Assembly: GCA_038316335.1 (NCBI GenBank)
Contig: JBBQAM010000091.1
Coordinates: 1 to 8,648 of the forward strand
Length of the DNA stretch: 8,648 bases
Source: JALHST01 sp038316335
Lineage (GTDB): Bacteria; Bacteroidota; Bacteroidia; Flavobacteriales; Flavobacteriaceae
Reading direction: 5' to 3'
The first letter of the stretch is position 1, and each line of letters begins with the position of its first letter. Below the pieces are notes generated by a model. The model was not told where the DNA came from. It saw only the letters and a list, made by a program, of their open reading frames with translations, and ran no database searches. Of the stretch, positions 1 to 6,318 are shown in pieces. A program made the position numbers and the translations under genes.

Positions 1-2
1 TG

Positions 3-350
3 TTTAACACGTGTCGCTAAACTGGGGACCGTGTCAGCTTGTGATTTACCAAAAGATACATCGCCAAAATTATGGGCGAAAATGATATAGTCTAAGGTTT
101 CCTTATCGAGCTTAGCATCCGCAATCGCCTTTTCAGCAGCATAGAACGCCATATCCGAAGTATTTAGGTTGTCTAAGACATATCGTCTTGCCCCAATACC
201 GGTTATCGACTTGAATTTTTCAATCACTACTTCATTTGAATACTCAAATGGGCTGCCATCGGCATTCAGAAATTCATGTTCAATAAAATCACTGTTTTTT
301 ATTACTTGAGAGGGAAGGTAGCAGCCTGTACCTGTAATACCGATATTCAT
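3..350 (-). CDS. Beta-ketoacyl-ACP synthase III family protein, N-terminal part (runs off left edge)
   Basis: The minus-strand frame starts at ATG 350-348 and stays open for 116 codons to the window edge, so the C-terminal two thirds are missing. The start MNIGITGTGCYLP, the ITGIGARRYV segment near residues 51-60, the TSDMAFYAAEKAI helix and the YIIFAHNFGD strand follow the N-terminal thiolase fold of FabH-like (KAS III) enzymes. These condense an acyl-CoA or acyl starter with malonyl-ACP in fatty acid or related polyketide synthesis. The stretch GDVSFGKSQADTVPSLATRVK resembles a flavobacterial branch of about 350 residues distinct from canonical FabH. The catalytic Cys-His-Asn residues would lie beyond the edge, so activity cannot be judged. 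It lies downstream of gcvP on the same strand, separated by a likely terminator, so it is probably transcribed separately. Family assignment is good; the exact substrate is unknown. Confidence 0.85.
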   Translation of the reverse strand, partial: MNIGITGTGCYLPSQVIKNSDFIEHEFLNADGSPFEYSNEVVIEKFKSITGIGARRYVLDNLNTSDMAFYAAEKAIADAKLDKETLDYIIFAHNFGDVSFGKSQADTVPSLATRVK

Positions 351-374
351 AAATTCAACTATAATTTTAAATCT

Positions 375-400
375 TAAAAGTAGTGCAGATTGGGGTCAAA
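375..400 (-). promoter_or_regulatory. Weak candidate promoter for the KAS III-family gene
   Basis: On the minus strand TACTTTTA (382-375) matches the Bacteroidota -7 consensus TAnnTTTG except at the last base. A TTTG (400-397) lies upstream, but only 14 bases away, which is shorter than the usual -33/-7 spacing. The box lies about 25 bases before the ATG at 350. It is plausible because a terminator separates this gene from gcvP, but the match is weak. Confidence 0.25.
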
Positions 401-462
401 AAGGTCCATACGCAACTAAGTAATACGATGTTCATTTAGAATCATGTAAGGACATTACAGCA

Positions 463-494
463 GGGAAAAGGCTTTTAGCATAGCCGAAAGCCCT
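463..494 (-). terminator. Likely Rho-independent terminator of gcvP
   Basis: Read on the minus strand, GGCTTT (492-487) pairs with AAAGCC (475-470) around an 11-base loop. A G-U and an A-U pair can extend the stem at its base. Four T residues follow (469-466), then CCC. The hairpin starts about 26 bases after the gcvP stop. The T tract is short, so termination may be partial. Confidence 0.55.
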
Positions 495-519
495 ATAAAT
501 AGTGACATAAAAGAAATCG

Positions 520-3369
520 TCAGGCCTCTATATATGCCTCCATTGGAGCACAGGTACACATCAAATTACGGTCTCCATACGCATCGTCGGCCCTACGTAC
601 CGATGGCCAGAATTTATTTTCGGAAACAAAGGGCAATGGAAATGCTGCTTGCTGTCGGCTATAGGGAAAGTCCCAAGTATCACTCGTCAGCATCTGTAAC
701 GTGTGCGGCGAATTTTTTAGGATATTATTAGGTTCATCTATAGAGGTGCCATCAATTTCAGACCGTATTGACAACATGGCATCGCAAAAGCGATTTAGCT
801 CGGCTAAGCTTTCGCTTTCGGTAGGTTCGATCATAAGCGTCCCGGCTACGGGAAATGATACCGTCGGAGCATGAAATCCATAGTCCATAAGACGTTTGGC
901 GATATCGGTGACTTCAATACCTTGCTGCTTAAATGGCCTGCAATCGATGATCATTTCATGGGCGGCCCGCCCTTTTTCACCGGTGTACAAAACATCAAAT
1001 TTGCCATTTAACCGTTCTTTGATATAATTTGCATTTAAGATGGCAACCATGGTGGCTTCCCGTAGTCCTTTTTCACCTAGCATTTTAATGTATCCATAGG
1101 AGATCAAACAAGCAAGGGAACTACCCCATGGAGCCGCTGAAATTGCGGTGATGGCATTTTCACCCCCGGTTTTGATCACCGGATTCCCAGGTAAAAAGGG
1201 CACCAATTGTTCGGCAACACAGATCGGACCTACTCCAGGGCCTCCACCGCCATGCGGAATCGCAAAGGTTTTATGTAAATTGAGGTGACATACATCGGCG
1301 CCGATCGTAGCAGGATTCGTCAGGCCCACTTGAGCGTTCATATTGGCACCATCCATATATACTTGCCCACCATGGTCGTGTATCAACTTTGTAATTTGTC
1401 GGATCGACGATTCAAAAACCCCATGTGTTGAAGGATAGGTGACCATGAGCGCGGCTAAATTTGCGGAATGCAGTATCACTTTATCTTCTAGGTCGGCAAG
1501 ATCGATATTCCCTTTTTCATCGGTTTTAGTAACGACCACTTGCATGCCAGCCATCACTGCCGAGGCAGGATTCGTACCGTGGGCCGATGCAGGGATGATA
1601 CAGATCGTACGATGGCCTTCGTTGCGCGATTCGTGGTAGGCACGAATGACCATCAAGCCTGCATATTCTCCTTGGGCACCTGAATTCGGCTGTAGTGAGG
1701 TAGCGGCAAAACCAGTGATTGATGAAAGATTTTCGGCTAATTCTTTTAAGACGATTTGATAGCCTGCTGCTTGTTCAATAGGAACGAACGGATGGATGTT
1801 GGCCCAGCGTGCCATACTTAAGGGCAACATTTCAGAGGCGGCATTCAACTTCATTGTGCAAGAACCTAGCGAAATCATCGAATGGTTCAAGGAAAGATCT
1901 TTCCGCTCCAATTTTTTGATATAACGCATCAGATCGGTTTCCGAATGATACGAATTGAAGATCTCGTTTTCAAGGTAGGGAATGGCGCGAGCGATTCGTC
2001 CGTTCAGTATCGATTGTGGGGTCAATGTATCTATAAGGACACTTTTTTTACCCAAAGCCTCGGCAAAAACGGCAAGAATGTCATTCACATCGGCCATGGA
2101 GGTGGCTTCATTCAGGGAAATCGCAAGGGTTTCTGCGTCGATATATAAAAAATTGATGCCTTTTTTTTCGGCAAGTGGCTTTATTTTATTTGCAGCCATC
2201 TTTACCCTAAGGGTGTCGAAATAGATCGTATTTGTCTGATCAATCCCCAATAGTGATATGCCTTCTGCAAGTTTTACCGTCTTGGCATGTACTTGCTCGG
2301 CAATAAAACGCAGTCCTTTAGGGCCGTGATACACCGCATACATGCCGGCCATCACTGCTAAGAGAACCTGTGCCGTGCAAATATTCGAGGTAGCCTTGTC
2401 GCGCTTAATATGCTGTTCCCGGGTCTGCAGCGCCATACGAAGTACAGGCTTGCCATCGGTATCCTTGGTCACTCCGATTATACGGCCAGGAATGCTCCTT
2501 TTATATTCGTCTTTTGTGGCAAAAAATGCGGCATGGGGCCCACCATACCCCAATGGGATCCCAAAGCGTTGCGTAGTGCCTACTACCACATCGACACCGA
2601 ATTCCCCTGGGGGGGTCAGCAGTACCAAGCTTAGTATATCGGCCGCCACAGCCACTTTAATTTCATGTTCCCGGGCTTTGGAAACAAAGTCTGCAAAGTC
2701 ATAAACTTGGCCATATTTTCCAGGATATTGTAAAAGTGCCCCATAAAACGAGGCACCAAAGTCAAATGTCTCATGGTCCCCGACGACCAACTCGATACCC
2801 AAAGGCGTCGAACGCGTTTTTAAGAGCGAAAGCGTTTGGGGTAGGACATCTTCGGAGACGAAAAATTTTACGACTTGGTTTTTCTTTTGGTCTCGACTGC
2901 GCAATTCGAATAACATGGTCATTGCTTCAGCTGCAGCGGTACTTTCATCCAGTAGGGAGGCGTTGGCCAATGACATGCCTGTAAGATCACATATTACCGT
3001 CTGGAAGTTCAAGAGTGCTTCCAACCGGCCTTGTGCTATTTCTGCCTGATACGGGGTATAGGCCGTATACCATCCTGGGTTTTCTAAAATATTCCGTTTG
3101 ATTACCGAAGGAACGATCGACTCATGGTATCCCAGACCGATGTACGATTTGAAGACCTTATTTTTTTCCGCCAAGTGTTGTATGTGCGATAAAAATTCAT
3201 GCTCGCTCATAGGCGCAGCAAGGCCTAAGGGCTTTTTAAGTCGAATATCATCTGGAATCGTCTCAAGAATCAATTGTTCAACGCTAGCCACACCAACTGT
3301 TTTAAGCATGTGCAGGTAGTCCACTTCCTGGATTCCGATATGTCGTCTTGCAAATACGTCCGTCCTCAT
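520..3369 (-). CDS. gcvP: Glycine dehydrogenase (aminomethyl-transferring), glycine cleavage system P-protein
   Basis: This PLP enzyme decarboxylates glycine and passes the aminomethyl group to the lipoyl arm of GcvH, supplying one-carbon units through GcvT. At 949 residues it is the single-chain form, with the two halves that are separate GcvPA and GcvPB subunits in some bacteria. The N-terminal half carries GLGYHESIVPSVI (78-90), NPGWYTAYTPYQAEIAQGR (97-115) and LLDESTAAAEAM (139-150). The C-terminal half carries SLGSCTMKLN from about residue 500 and HLNLHKTFAIPHGGGGPG, where K700 is the expected PLP lysine. The C-terminus CTCAPMEAYIEA is typical of the family. ATG 3369-3367 is favoured: AGGA lies 7 bases upstream and a perfect -7 box about 34 bases upstream. 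No gcvT or gcvH is present in the window, which is common in flavobacteria. A seven-base C run in the coding strand (near 2609-2615) does not disturb the frame. Confidence 0.97.
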   Translation of the reverse strand: MRTDVFARRHIGIQEVDYLHMLKTVGVASVEQLILETIPDDIRLKKPLGLAAPMSEHEFLSHIQHLAEKNKVFKSYIGLGYHESIVPSVIKRNILENPGWYTAYTPYQAEIAQGRLEALLNFQTVICDLTGMSLANASLLDESTAAAEAMTMLFELRSRDQKKNQVVKFFVSEDVLPQTLSLLKTRSTPLGIELVVGDHETFDFGASFYGALLQYPGKYGQVYDFADFVSKAREHEIKVAVAADILSLVLLTPPGEFGVDVVVGTTQRFGIPLGYGGPHAAFFATKDEYKRSIPGRIIGVTKDTDGKPVLRMALQTREQHIKRDKATSNICTAQVLLAVMAGMYAVYHGPKGLRFIAEQVHAKTVKLAEGISLLGIDQTNTIYFDTLRVKMAANKIKPLAEKKGINFLYIDAETLAISLNEATSMADVNDILAVFAEALGKKSVLIDTLTPQSILNGRIARAIPYLENEIFNSYHSETDLMRYIKKLERKDLSLNHSMISLGSCTMKLNAASEMLPLSMARWANIHPFVPIEQAAGYQIVLKELAENLSSITGFAATSLQPNSGAQGEYAGLMVIRAYHESRNEGHRTICIIPASAHGTNPASAVMAGMQVVVTKTDEKGNIDLADLEDKVILHSANLAALMVTYPSTHGVFESSIRQITKLIHDHGGQVYMDGANMNAQVGLTNPATIGADVCHLNLHKTFAIPHGGGGPGVGPICVAEQLVPFLPGNPVIKTGGENAITAISAAPWGSSLACLISYGYIKMLGEKGLREATMVAILNANYIKERLNGKFDVLYTGEKGRAAHEMIIDCRPFKQQGIEVTDIAKRLMDYGFHAPTVSFPVAGTLMIEPTESESLAELNRFCDAMLSIRSEIDGTSIDEPNNILKNSPHTLQMLTSDTWDFPYSRQQAAFPLPFVSENKFWPSVRRADDAYGDRNLMCTCAPMEAYIEA

Positions 3370-3402
3370 ATTTTTATCCTTTTTTTAGCAAAATAAGGTC
3401 GA

Positions 3403-3410
3403 CAAAATTA
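3403..3410 (-). promoter_or_regulatory. gcvP promoter -7 box
   Basis: The minus strand reads TAATTTTG, a perfect match to the Bacteroidota -7 consensus TAnnTTTG. Transcription would begin near 3397, giving a 5' leader of about 28 bases with an AGGA ribosome-binding site. No convincing TTG or TTTG -33 element is seen at the usual distance. The leader is too short to hold a glycine riboswitch. Confidence 0.55.
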
Positions 3411-3422
3411 GGGATTAATTTG

Positions 3423-3458
3423 CGTAAATCAGCTATTTTACGTCAGGCCCGTCGTAAA
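3423..3458. promoter_or_regulatory. Candidate operator: three alternating CGTAAA half-sites
   Basis: CGTAAA (3423-3428), its inverse TTTACG (3437-3442) and CGTAAA again (3453-3458) lie with centres 14 and 16 bp apart. The second and third form a broader dyad, TTTACGTC / GTCGTAAA (3437-3444 and 3451-3458), with one mismatch and a 6-bp centre. The cluster sits between the divergent -7 boxes of gcvP and the UbiA-like gene, just upstream of both. That is where an activator or repressor would be expected. The regulator is unknown and the assignment rests only on symmetry and position. Confidence 0.35.
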
Positions 3459-3495
3459 GTTTTTAACCAAAATCCTGGGTTATGAACAGTTTGGT

Positions 3496-3503
3496 TACAT
3501 TTG
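3496..3503 (+). promoter_or_regulatory. -7 box for the UbiA-like gene
   Basis: TACATTTG is a perfect TAnnTTTG match. Transcription would begin near 3509, so the possible upstream TTG start at 3501 would not be in the message. This supports ATG 3609 as the start and a leader of about 100 bases. No good -33 element is visible. Confidence 0.45.
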
Positions 3504-3608
3504 CCTTTACAAACCTATTTTTGGCACGCTAAGGAAATAAGGGCGCCGAATTTGTTTATTGCAAGAGCACTTCGGAAGAAGAGCTCCAGGCTACTGGCCA
3601 GGAAGACT

Positions 3609-4433
3609 ATGAAATTCCTTCACCGTATATTCGACTTTTACTTAGATGCCAGTATGCATGCAGGTTTGGCCGTCTGGGCCTTGTTGCAGATAACGGGCCG
3701 ACTCCTAGAAATTGAAGTAGACATCAATCTGTCGTATTTTCTTTTTTTCGGCACCATCGCCTGCTATAATTTTGTGAAATATGGTGTGGAAGCCAAAAAG
3801 TACATTTTGGTTGCCAAAACATACCAACGCTATATTCAATTAGCCAGCTTAATTGCTTTGGGAATAGCACTTTACCACTTTTATTTTTTGGCGCCTCGAA
3901 TTTGGCTGATCAGCGCATGCATGGCAATATTAACCGGTTTATACGCCCTTCCGGTTTTACCCAAGGCCAAAAATCTGCGAAGTCTTGGCGTTTTGAAAAT
4001 CGTTTTGGTTAGTCTTATTTGGAGCATTTCGACGGTTATTTTGCCAATCACTGCAAATAATGAATCGCTACCTTGGGATGCCTATATAGAATCACTTCAG
4101 CGTTTTATTCTCGTACTTGTTCTCCTTATTCCCTTTGAAATTAGAGATCTTCAATATGATTCCCCGATGCTTAGGACCTTACCCCAGCGTATTGGTGCTG
4201 CGAATTCTAAAAGGATAGGTGTTGTGGCAGCCACGTTCTTTTTCGTACTTACTTTTTTAAAAGTTGATATCAGGCCCTTAGATCTTATCGGCAAGGCGGT
4301 TTTGTTTATACTCTTGATAATAACCTTGTTGCGGACCAAGAGCCAACAATCAAAGTATTTTGCCTCCTTTTGGGTGGAAGGTATACCGATTCTATGGTGG
4401 CTTTTAATCGAGGGCTTGCTTGTAGCCCCTTAG
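3609..4433 (+). CDS. UbiA-family prenyltransferase-like integral membrane protein with a degenerate first Asp motif
   Basis: This 274-residue polytopic membrane protein has hydrophobic segments near residues 18-30, 41-56, 78-95, 97-117, 127-147, 164-177, 203-217, 228-241 and 257-272. LYALPVLP (111-118) followed by a basic loop and another helix, then EIRDLQYDSPMLRTLPQRIG (177-196), follow the UbiA superfamily layout. The second motif keeps D180-x3-D184 and the TLPxRIG tail. The first NDxxDxxxD motif would fall at CYNFVKYGVEAKKY (52-65), where only the Asn remains. UbiA enzymes use both motifs to bind Mg-diphosphate and attach prenyl chains to aromatic acceptors (quinones, hemes, chlorophylls). 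Loss of one motif argues against standard catalysis, or for a different substrate. The ATG at 3609 is preferred over an upstream TTG because AGGAAG (3600-3605) precedes it and a promoter box overlaps the TTG. Its last codons overlap the convergent anti-sigma-like gene. Function is unknown. Confidence 0.8.
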   Translation: MKFLHRIFDFYLDASMHAGLAVWALLQITGRLLEIEVDINLSYFLFFGTIACYNFVKYGVEAKKYILVAKTYQRYIQLASLIALGIALYHFYFLAPRIWLISACMAILTGLYALPVLPKAKNLRSLGVLKIVLVSLIWSISTVILPITANNESLPWDAYIESLQRFILVLVLLIPFEIRDLQYDSPMLRTLPQRIGAANSKRIGVVAATFFFVLTFLKVDIRPLDLIGKAVLFILLIITLLRTKSQQSKYFASFWVEGIPILWWLLIEGLLVAP

Positions 4434-4441
4434 ATTTTTTT
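4412..4441 (+). terminator. Weak terminator-like hairpin at the end of the UbiA-like gene
   Basis: GGGCT (4412-4416) pairs with AGCCC (4424-4428) around a 7-base loop, and seven T residues follow at 4435-4441. The stem is only 5 bp and the T run begins 6 bases after it, so the structure is weak. It lies over the last codons and stop, because the convergent gene leaves no intergenic space. Confidence 0.3.
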
Positions 4442-4657
4442 CTGTAGTTCCCGTTTCATCGCTATTTTTTCGGCCGCGGTGAGTGTTTTTAAATTGGCTT
4501 TTTTGCAAAGGGAGGTAAGCTGGGTGTTTTTCTTAATAAAACTGGCACATGTACTACAATAAAGTACATGAAATTGCAATTTTATCTTTTCAATAATCGT
4601 GGCCTCGTCATATTGCGATTTATTGCAAATTACAGTGGCCTCATCACACGAAATCAT
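4430..4657 (-). CDS. Small zinc-finger anti-sigma-factor-like protein
   Basis: This 75-residue soluble protein carries H30-x3-C34-x2-C37 (FHVLYCSTC), the core of the ZAS zinc-binding anti-sigma domain, plus C4 and C11 upstream, one of which could complete the zinc site. A helical, lysine-rich C-terminal part follows. It has no membrane segment, so it would act in the cytoplasm. Its ATG overlaps the TGA of the ECF sigma gene (ATGA at 4657-4654), a sign of translational coupling and of the common sigma/anti-sigma gene order. The expected role is to hold the sigma factor inactive until a signal, perhaps thiol oxidation or zinc loss, releases it. That signal is inference from ZAS relatives such as RsrA and ChrR. 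The stop codon overlaps the stop of the convergent UbiA-like gene. Binding to its neighbour is strongly suggested by context, not shown. Confidence 0.82.
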   Translation of the reverse strand: MISCDEATVICNKSQYDEATIIEKIKLQFHVLYCSTCASFIKKNTQLTSLCKKANLKTLTAAEKIAMKRELQKKI

Positions 4658-5214
4658 CTTTTAAACCAATTTTGATTCAGGCATCCCATTAAGGCCGTTC
4701 TGGCCCTATGGATCATTACCCAAAGGTTTGACGGATTAATATCAAGCTCCTTACAAATATCCTCGGTGCTCATACCTTGAACCGTTTTCATGTTAAAGAC
4801 CAGGGACTGTTTTTCTGGGAGTTTTGAAATACATTCCTGAATGGCCATTCCCAGCTCCTCATTCTCAATGGCATCATTCTCGAAAGCGCTAAAAGGATCG
4901 GCTACCTGTTCTTCCAACCAGCTACCCTCATCCTCGCGATTGGTACCATAGCTCATACGTACTTCGGCCTTGCCTTTTTTCGAGTTGATTTTTCGGTAAT
5001 GGTCTATCACCTTTCTTTTTAGGATAGCAATTAGCCAAGTTCGTTCAGCGGCCTCACCTTTATAGTTTTTAGCCGATTTTAATCCTGCGAAAAAAGTATC
5101 CTGTACCAAATCCTTAGCAACCTCTGAATCACTGACGCGCGAAACGGCGTAGTTATAGAGATAATCTGCATAGGAATCAACCCAAGCATCTGGATGTAAC
5201 TGGTGCGCCGTCAT
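4654..5214 (-). CDS. ECF-type sigma-70 family RNA polymerase sigma factor
   Basis: The 186-residue protein has the two-domain ECF layout. Region 2 covers about residues 10-77, with AKDLVQDTFFAGL (33-45, core RNA polymerase contact) and RTWLIAILKRKVIDHYRK (58-75, -10 melting and recognition). An acidic linker runs from about 78 to 123. Region 4 covers about 124-180, with LPEKQSLVFNMKTVQGMSTEDI and the helix-turn-helix ending NPSNLWVMIHRARTAL (160-175). A longer reading starts at TTG 5235, but ATG 5214 is preferred: it begins directly before the conserved fold, and a perfect -7 box (5240-5233) overlaps that TTG. Translation of the downstream anti-sigma-like gene is coupled by an ATGA overlap, so the two are co-produced. 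Upstream and divergent is a rhodanese lipoprotein, a possible target. The regulon cannot be read from the window, and family assignment is firm. Confidence 0.94.
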   Translation of the reverse strand: MTAHQLHPDAWVDSYADYLYNYAVSRVSDSEVAKDLVQDTFFAGLKSAKNYKGEAAERTWLIAILKRKVIDHYRKINSKKGKAEVRMSYGTNREDEGSWLEEQVADPFSAFENDAIENEELGMAIQECISKLPEKQSLVFNMKTVQGMSTEDICKELDINPSNLWVMIHRARTALMGCLNQNWFKR

Positions 5215-5232
5215 TTTGTTTTTTAAAAGTAT

Positions 5233-5240
5233 CAAAAATA
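5233..5240 (-). promoter_or_regulatory. -7 box for the sigma/anti-sigma operon
   Basis: The minus strand reads TATTTTTG, a perfect TAnnTTTG match ending 18 bases before ATG 5214. Transcription would begin near 5227, leaving a leader of about a dozen bases without a Shine-Dalgarno sequence. This is a housekeeping-type box, so the pair is probably made constitutively at some level. No clear -33 element is seen. Confidence 0.5.
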
Positions 5241-5300
5241 GTCTGATTTTGGGAAACTTTATTTTTTAAGAAGCCAAAAGGAGACCTTGTCATAATTATT

Positions 5301-5331
5301 GCCTCGAAATTACACTGAATTTCGGCTTTTT
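5301..5331 (+). other. Terminator-like inverted repeat in the divergent spacer
   Basis: CGAAATT (5305-5311) pairs perfectly with AATTTCG (5318-5324) around a 6-base loop, followed by GC and five T residues (5327-5331) on the plus strand. No plus-strand gene ends here, since both neighbours are transcribed away. It could be the end of a short unannotated RNA, an operator for the divergent genes, or chance. A near -7 box, TGATTTTG (5244-5251, one mismatch), lies upstream on the plus strand. Confidence 0.4.
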
Positions 5332-5387
5332 CCTCCATAAGATTATTTTTAATCTGCAAGGATCGGCAGCATGTTCCTGCAATTCCT

Positions 5388-5395
5388 TAATTTTG
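5388..5395 (+). promoter_or_regulatory. -7 box for the rhodanese gene
   Basis: TAATTTTG is a perfect TAnnTTTG match 18 bases before ATG 5414. Transcription near 5401 would give a leader of about 13 bases with no Shine-Dalgarno sequence, as is common in this phylum. The spacing to the ATG is the same as at the divergent sigma-factor gene. No good -33 element is visible. Confidence 0.5.
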
Positions 5396-5413
5396 GAATA
5401 AACAGATATCCCT

Positions 5414-5770
5414 ATGCGACCTATTCTTTTTTTGGCCCTATTATTTTTCGTGAGCCTAGGCTGTTCACAAATGAAGTCAAAACCAATCACGGAAGTTTCA
5501 CAAGATGAACTCAAAAACGGTGTGTTGGTCGATGTCCGTACGCCCGAAGAATTCAAAGCCGGTCATTTGAACGATGCCGTGAACATCAACTGGTACGATG
5601 CCGATTTCGCAGACCAATTTAAGGATATTGACAAGTCTAAAACCATCTATGTCTATTGTAAAATGGGCGGAAGAAGTTCAAAGGCCCAAGCGCGGCTAAC
5701 AGAACTTGGGTTTATGAGCGTCGTGAATCTCGAGGGAGGATATGATACGTGGATAAAAGCTCAAAAATAA
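5414..5770 (+). CDS. Single-domain rhodanese-like lipoprotein
   Basis: This 118-residue protein begins with a short signal peptide (MRPILFLALLFFVSLGC) whose C17 is the likely lipid-modified cysteine. The -3 position is Ser rather than the usual Leu, so the lipobox is slightly atypical. The residues after the Cys (SQMKSK) lack an acidic surface-export signal, so a periplasm-facing lipoprotein is most likely. The rhodanese domain covers about residues 25-116, with LVDVRTPEEFKAGHL (38-52) and the active loop CKMGGR (C82 to R87), then NLEGGYDTW (105-113). The cysteine and arginine needed for persulfide chemistry are present, so sulfur transfer or persulfide handling is plausible. The physiological substrate is unknown. 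It is divergent from the ECF sigma/anti-sigma pair with about 200 bp between starts, and convergent with the nucleotidase gene, with only 15 bp between stops. Confidence 0.92.
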   Translation: MRPILFLALLFFVSLGCSQMKSKPITEVSQDELKNGVLVDVRTPEEFKAGHLNDAVNINWYDADFADQFKDIDKSKTIYVYCKMGGRSSKAQARLTELGFMSVVNLEGGYDTWIKAQK

Positions 5771-5774
5771 AGGG

Positions 5775-5799
5775 CTGCGGTTTTATTAAAGCAGTTTTT
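5775..5799 (+). terminator. Possible terminator of the rhodanese gene
   Basis: CTGC (5775-5778) pairs with GCAG (5791-5794), and TTT (5781-5783) pairs with AAA (5788-5790) after a GG bulge. Five T residues follow (5795-5799). It starts just after the rhodanese stop and overlaps the last codons of the convergent nucleotidase gene. The opposite strand has a weaker T-rich stretch, so partial two-way termination is possible. The stem is short. Confidence 0.35.
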
Positions 5800-6307
5800 G
5801 CGCTACTTCCTGCCAATTGTTTACCCGTTCGAAGTCTTTGTTTCCGACATTGTGGGGAGAAGTAAAAAGTAAGGGCCTTCCATCGAATTTTTCGAGATTA
5901 TACGTGCGATCGTCAATGAGGATATCTCCTTTTAAAATATGCTTGTCTCCGCACAAAATTCTATTTTTCCAATGGATAAACGGAAAATGTTCATCGAGCC
6001 ATTCTGATTTTTCACGTAAGGAAATCGGAAATTCCATCGCCGCCGAGGCGATGTACACCTCATATTTTCGGGCAAGTTCCTTTAAGACGGCCTGACTATC
6101 CTGAATGGGCTTTAGCGCCCTGAAAAACCCTTCGAGCGAAGTATGGCGATAGATGCTTTCACGCCGATCCAAGGGTACACTTTGCCAAACTTCATTGCCG
6201 TGACATTCCGCTGCCGAAAGTTCCTCGTTATAGTCTAAATTGTACTGGGCAATGTGGGCAGCAAAGGTGTCTGCTATTACCTCATCCATATCAACAAATA
6301 GTATCAT
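5786..6307 (-). CDS. HAD-family 5'(3')-deoxyribonucleotidase (NT5C type)
   Basis: The 173-residue protein starts MILFVDMDEVIAD, the HAD motif I with nucleophile D6 and acid/base D8. VYIASAAM supplies motif II Ser88. A lysine near 122-126 precedes motif IV ILIDDRTYN with D132-D133. The length and the DMDEV start match the small 5' nucleotidase, deoxy (pyrimidine), cytosolic type C family. These remove phosphate from deoxyribonucleoside monophosphates and help balance dNTP pools. No signal peptide is present, so it is cytoplasmic. The gene begins 47 bp after the stop of the M3 peptidase on the same strand with no clear terminator between them, so co-transcription is likely. Some bacterial members have broader phosphatase roles, so the substrate is not certain. 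Confidence 0.88.
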   Translation of the reverse strand: MILFVDMDEVIADTFAAHIAQYNLDYNEELSAAECHGNEVWQSVPLDRRESIYRHTSLEGFFRALKPIQDSQAVLKELARKYEVYIASAAMEFPISLREKSEWLDEHFPFIHWKNRILCGDKHILKGDILIDDRTYNLEKFDGRPLLFTSPHNVGNKDFERVNNWQEVAQKLL

Positions 6308-6318
6308 CAGCTATTTTT

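Noticed and set aside
2609..2615. Seven-base G/C homopolymer in gcvP as a phase-variation switch
   Set aside because: The run encodes the conserved Thr-Pro-Pro-Gly segment in an intact frame, and the gene is a housekeeping enzyme, so chance codon choice is enough to explain it.
2342..2704. Plus-strand open frame of 120 codons inside gcvP, and several shorter ones
   Set aside because: They lie opposite highly conserved gcvP codons, lack promoter or family features, and read as shadow frames.
3370..3402. Glycine riboswitch in front of gcvP
   Set aside because: The predicted leader is only about 28 bases, far too short for the aptamer, and no paired glycine-aptamer pattern was seen upstream.
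3501..3608. N-terminal extension of the UbiA-like gene from a TTG codon
   Set aside because: The TTG overlaps a perfect -7 promoter box, the added 36 residues are basic and not like the family, and ATG 3609 has a purine-rich site just upstream.
5215..5235. Seven-residue extension of the sigma factor from TTG
   Set aside because: The TTG is part of the -7 box TATTTTTG, and the ATG at 5214 begins the protein directly before region 2.
5355..5381. Imperfect inverted repeat TGCAAGGA / TCCTGCA upstream of the rhodanese -7 box
   Set aside because: One arm has a bulge and the loop is long, so it is little better than chance in sequence of this length.
5296..5556. Minus-strand open frame of 86 codons opposite the rhodanese gene
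   Set aside because: It covers the rhodanese signal peptide and conserved N-terminal motif on the other strand and has no recognisable features.
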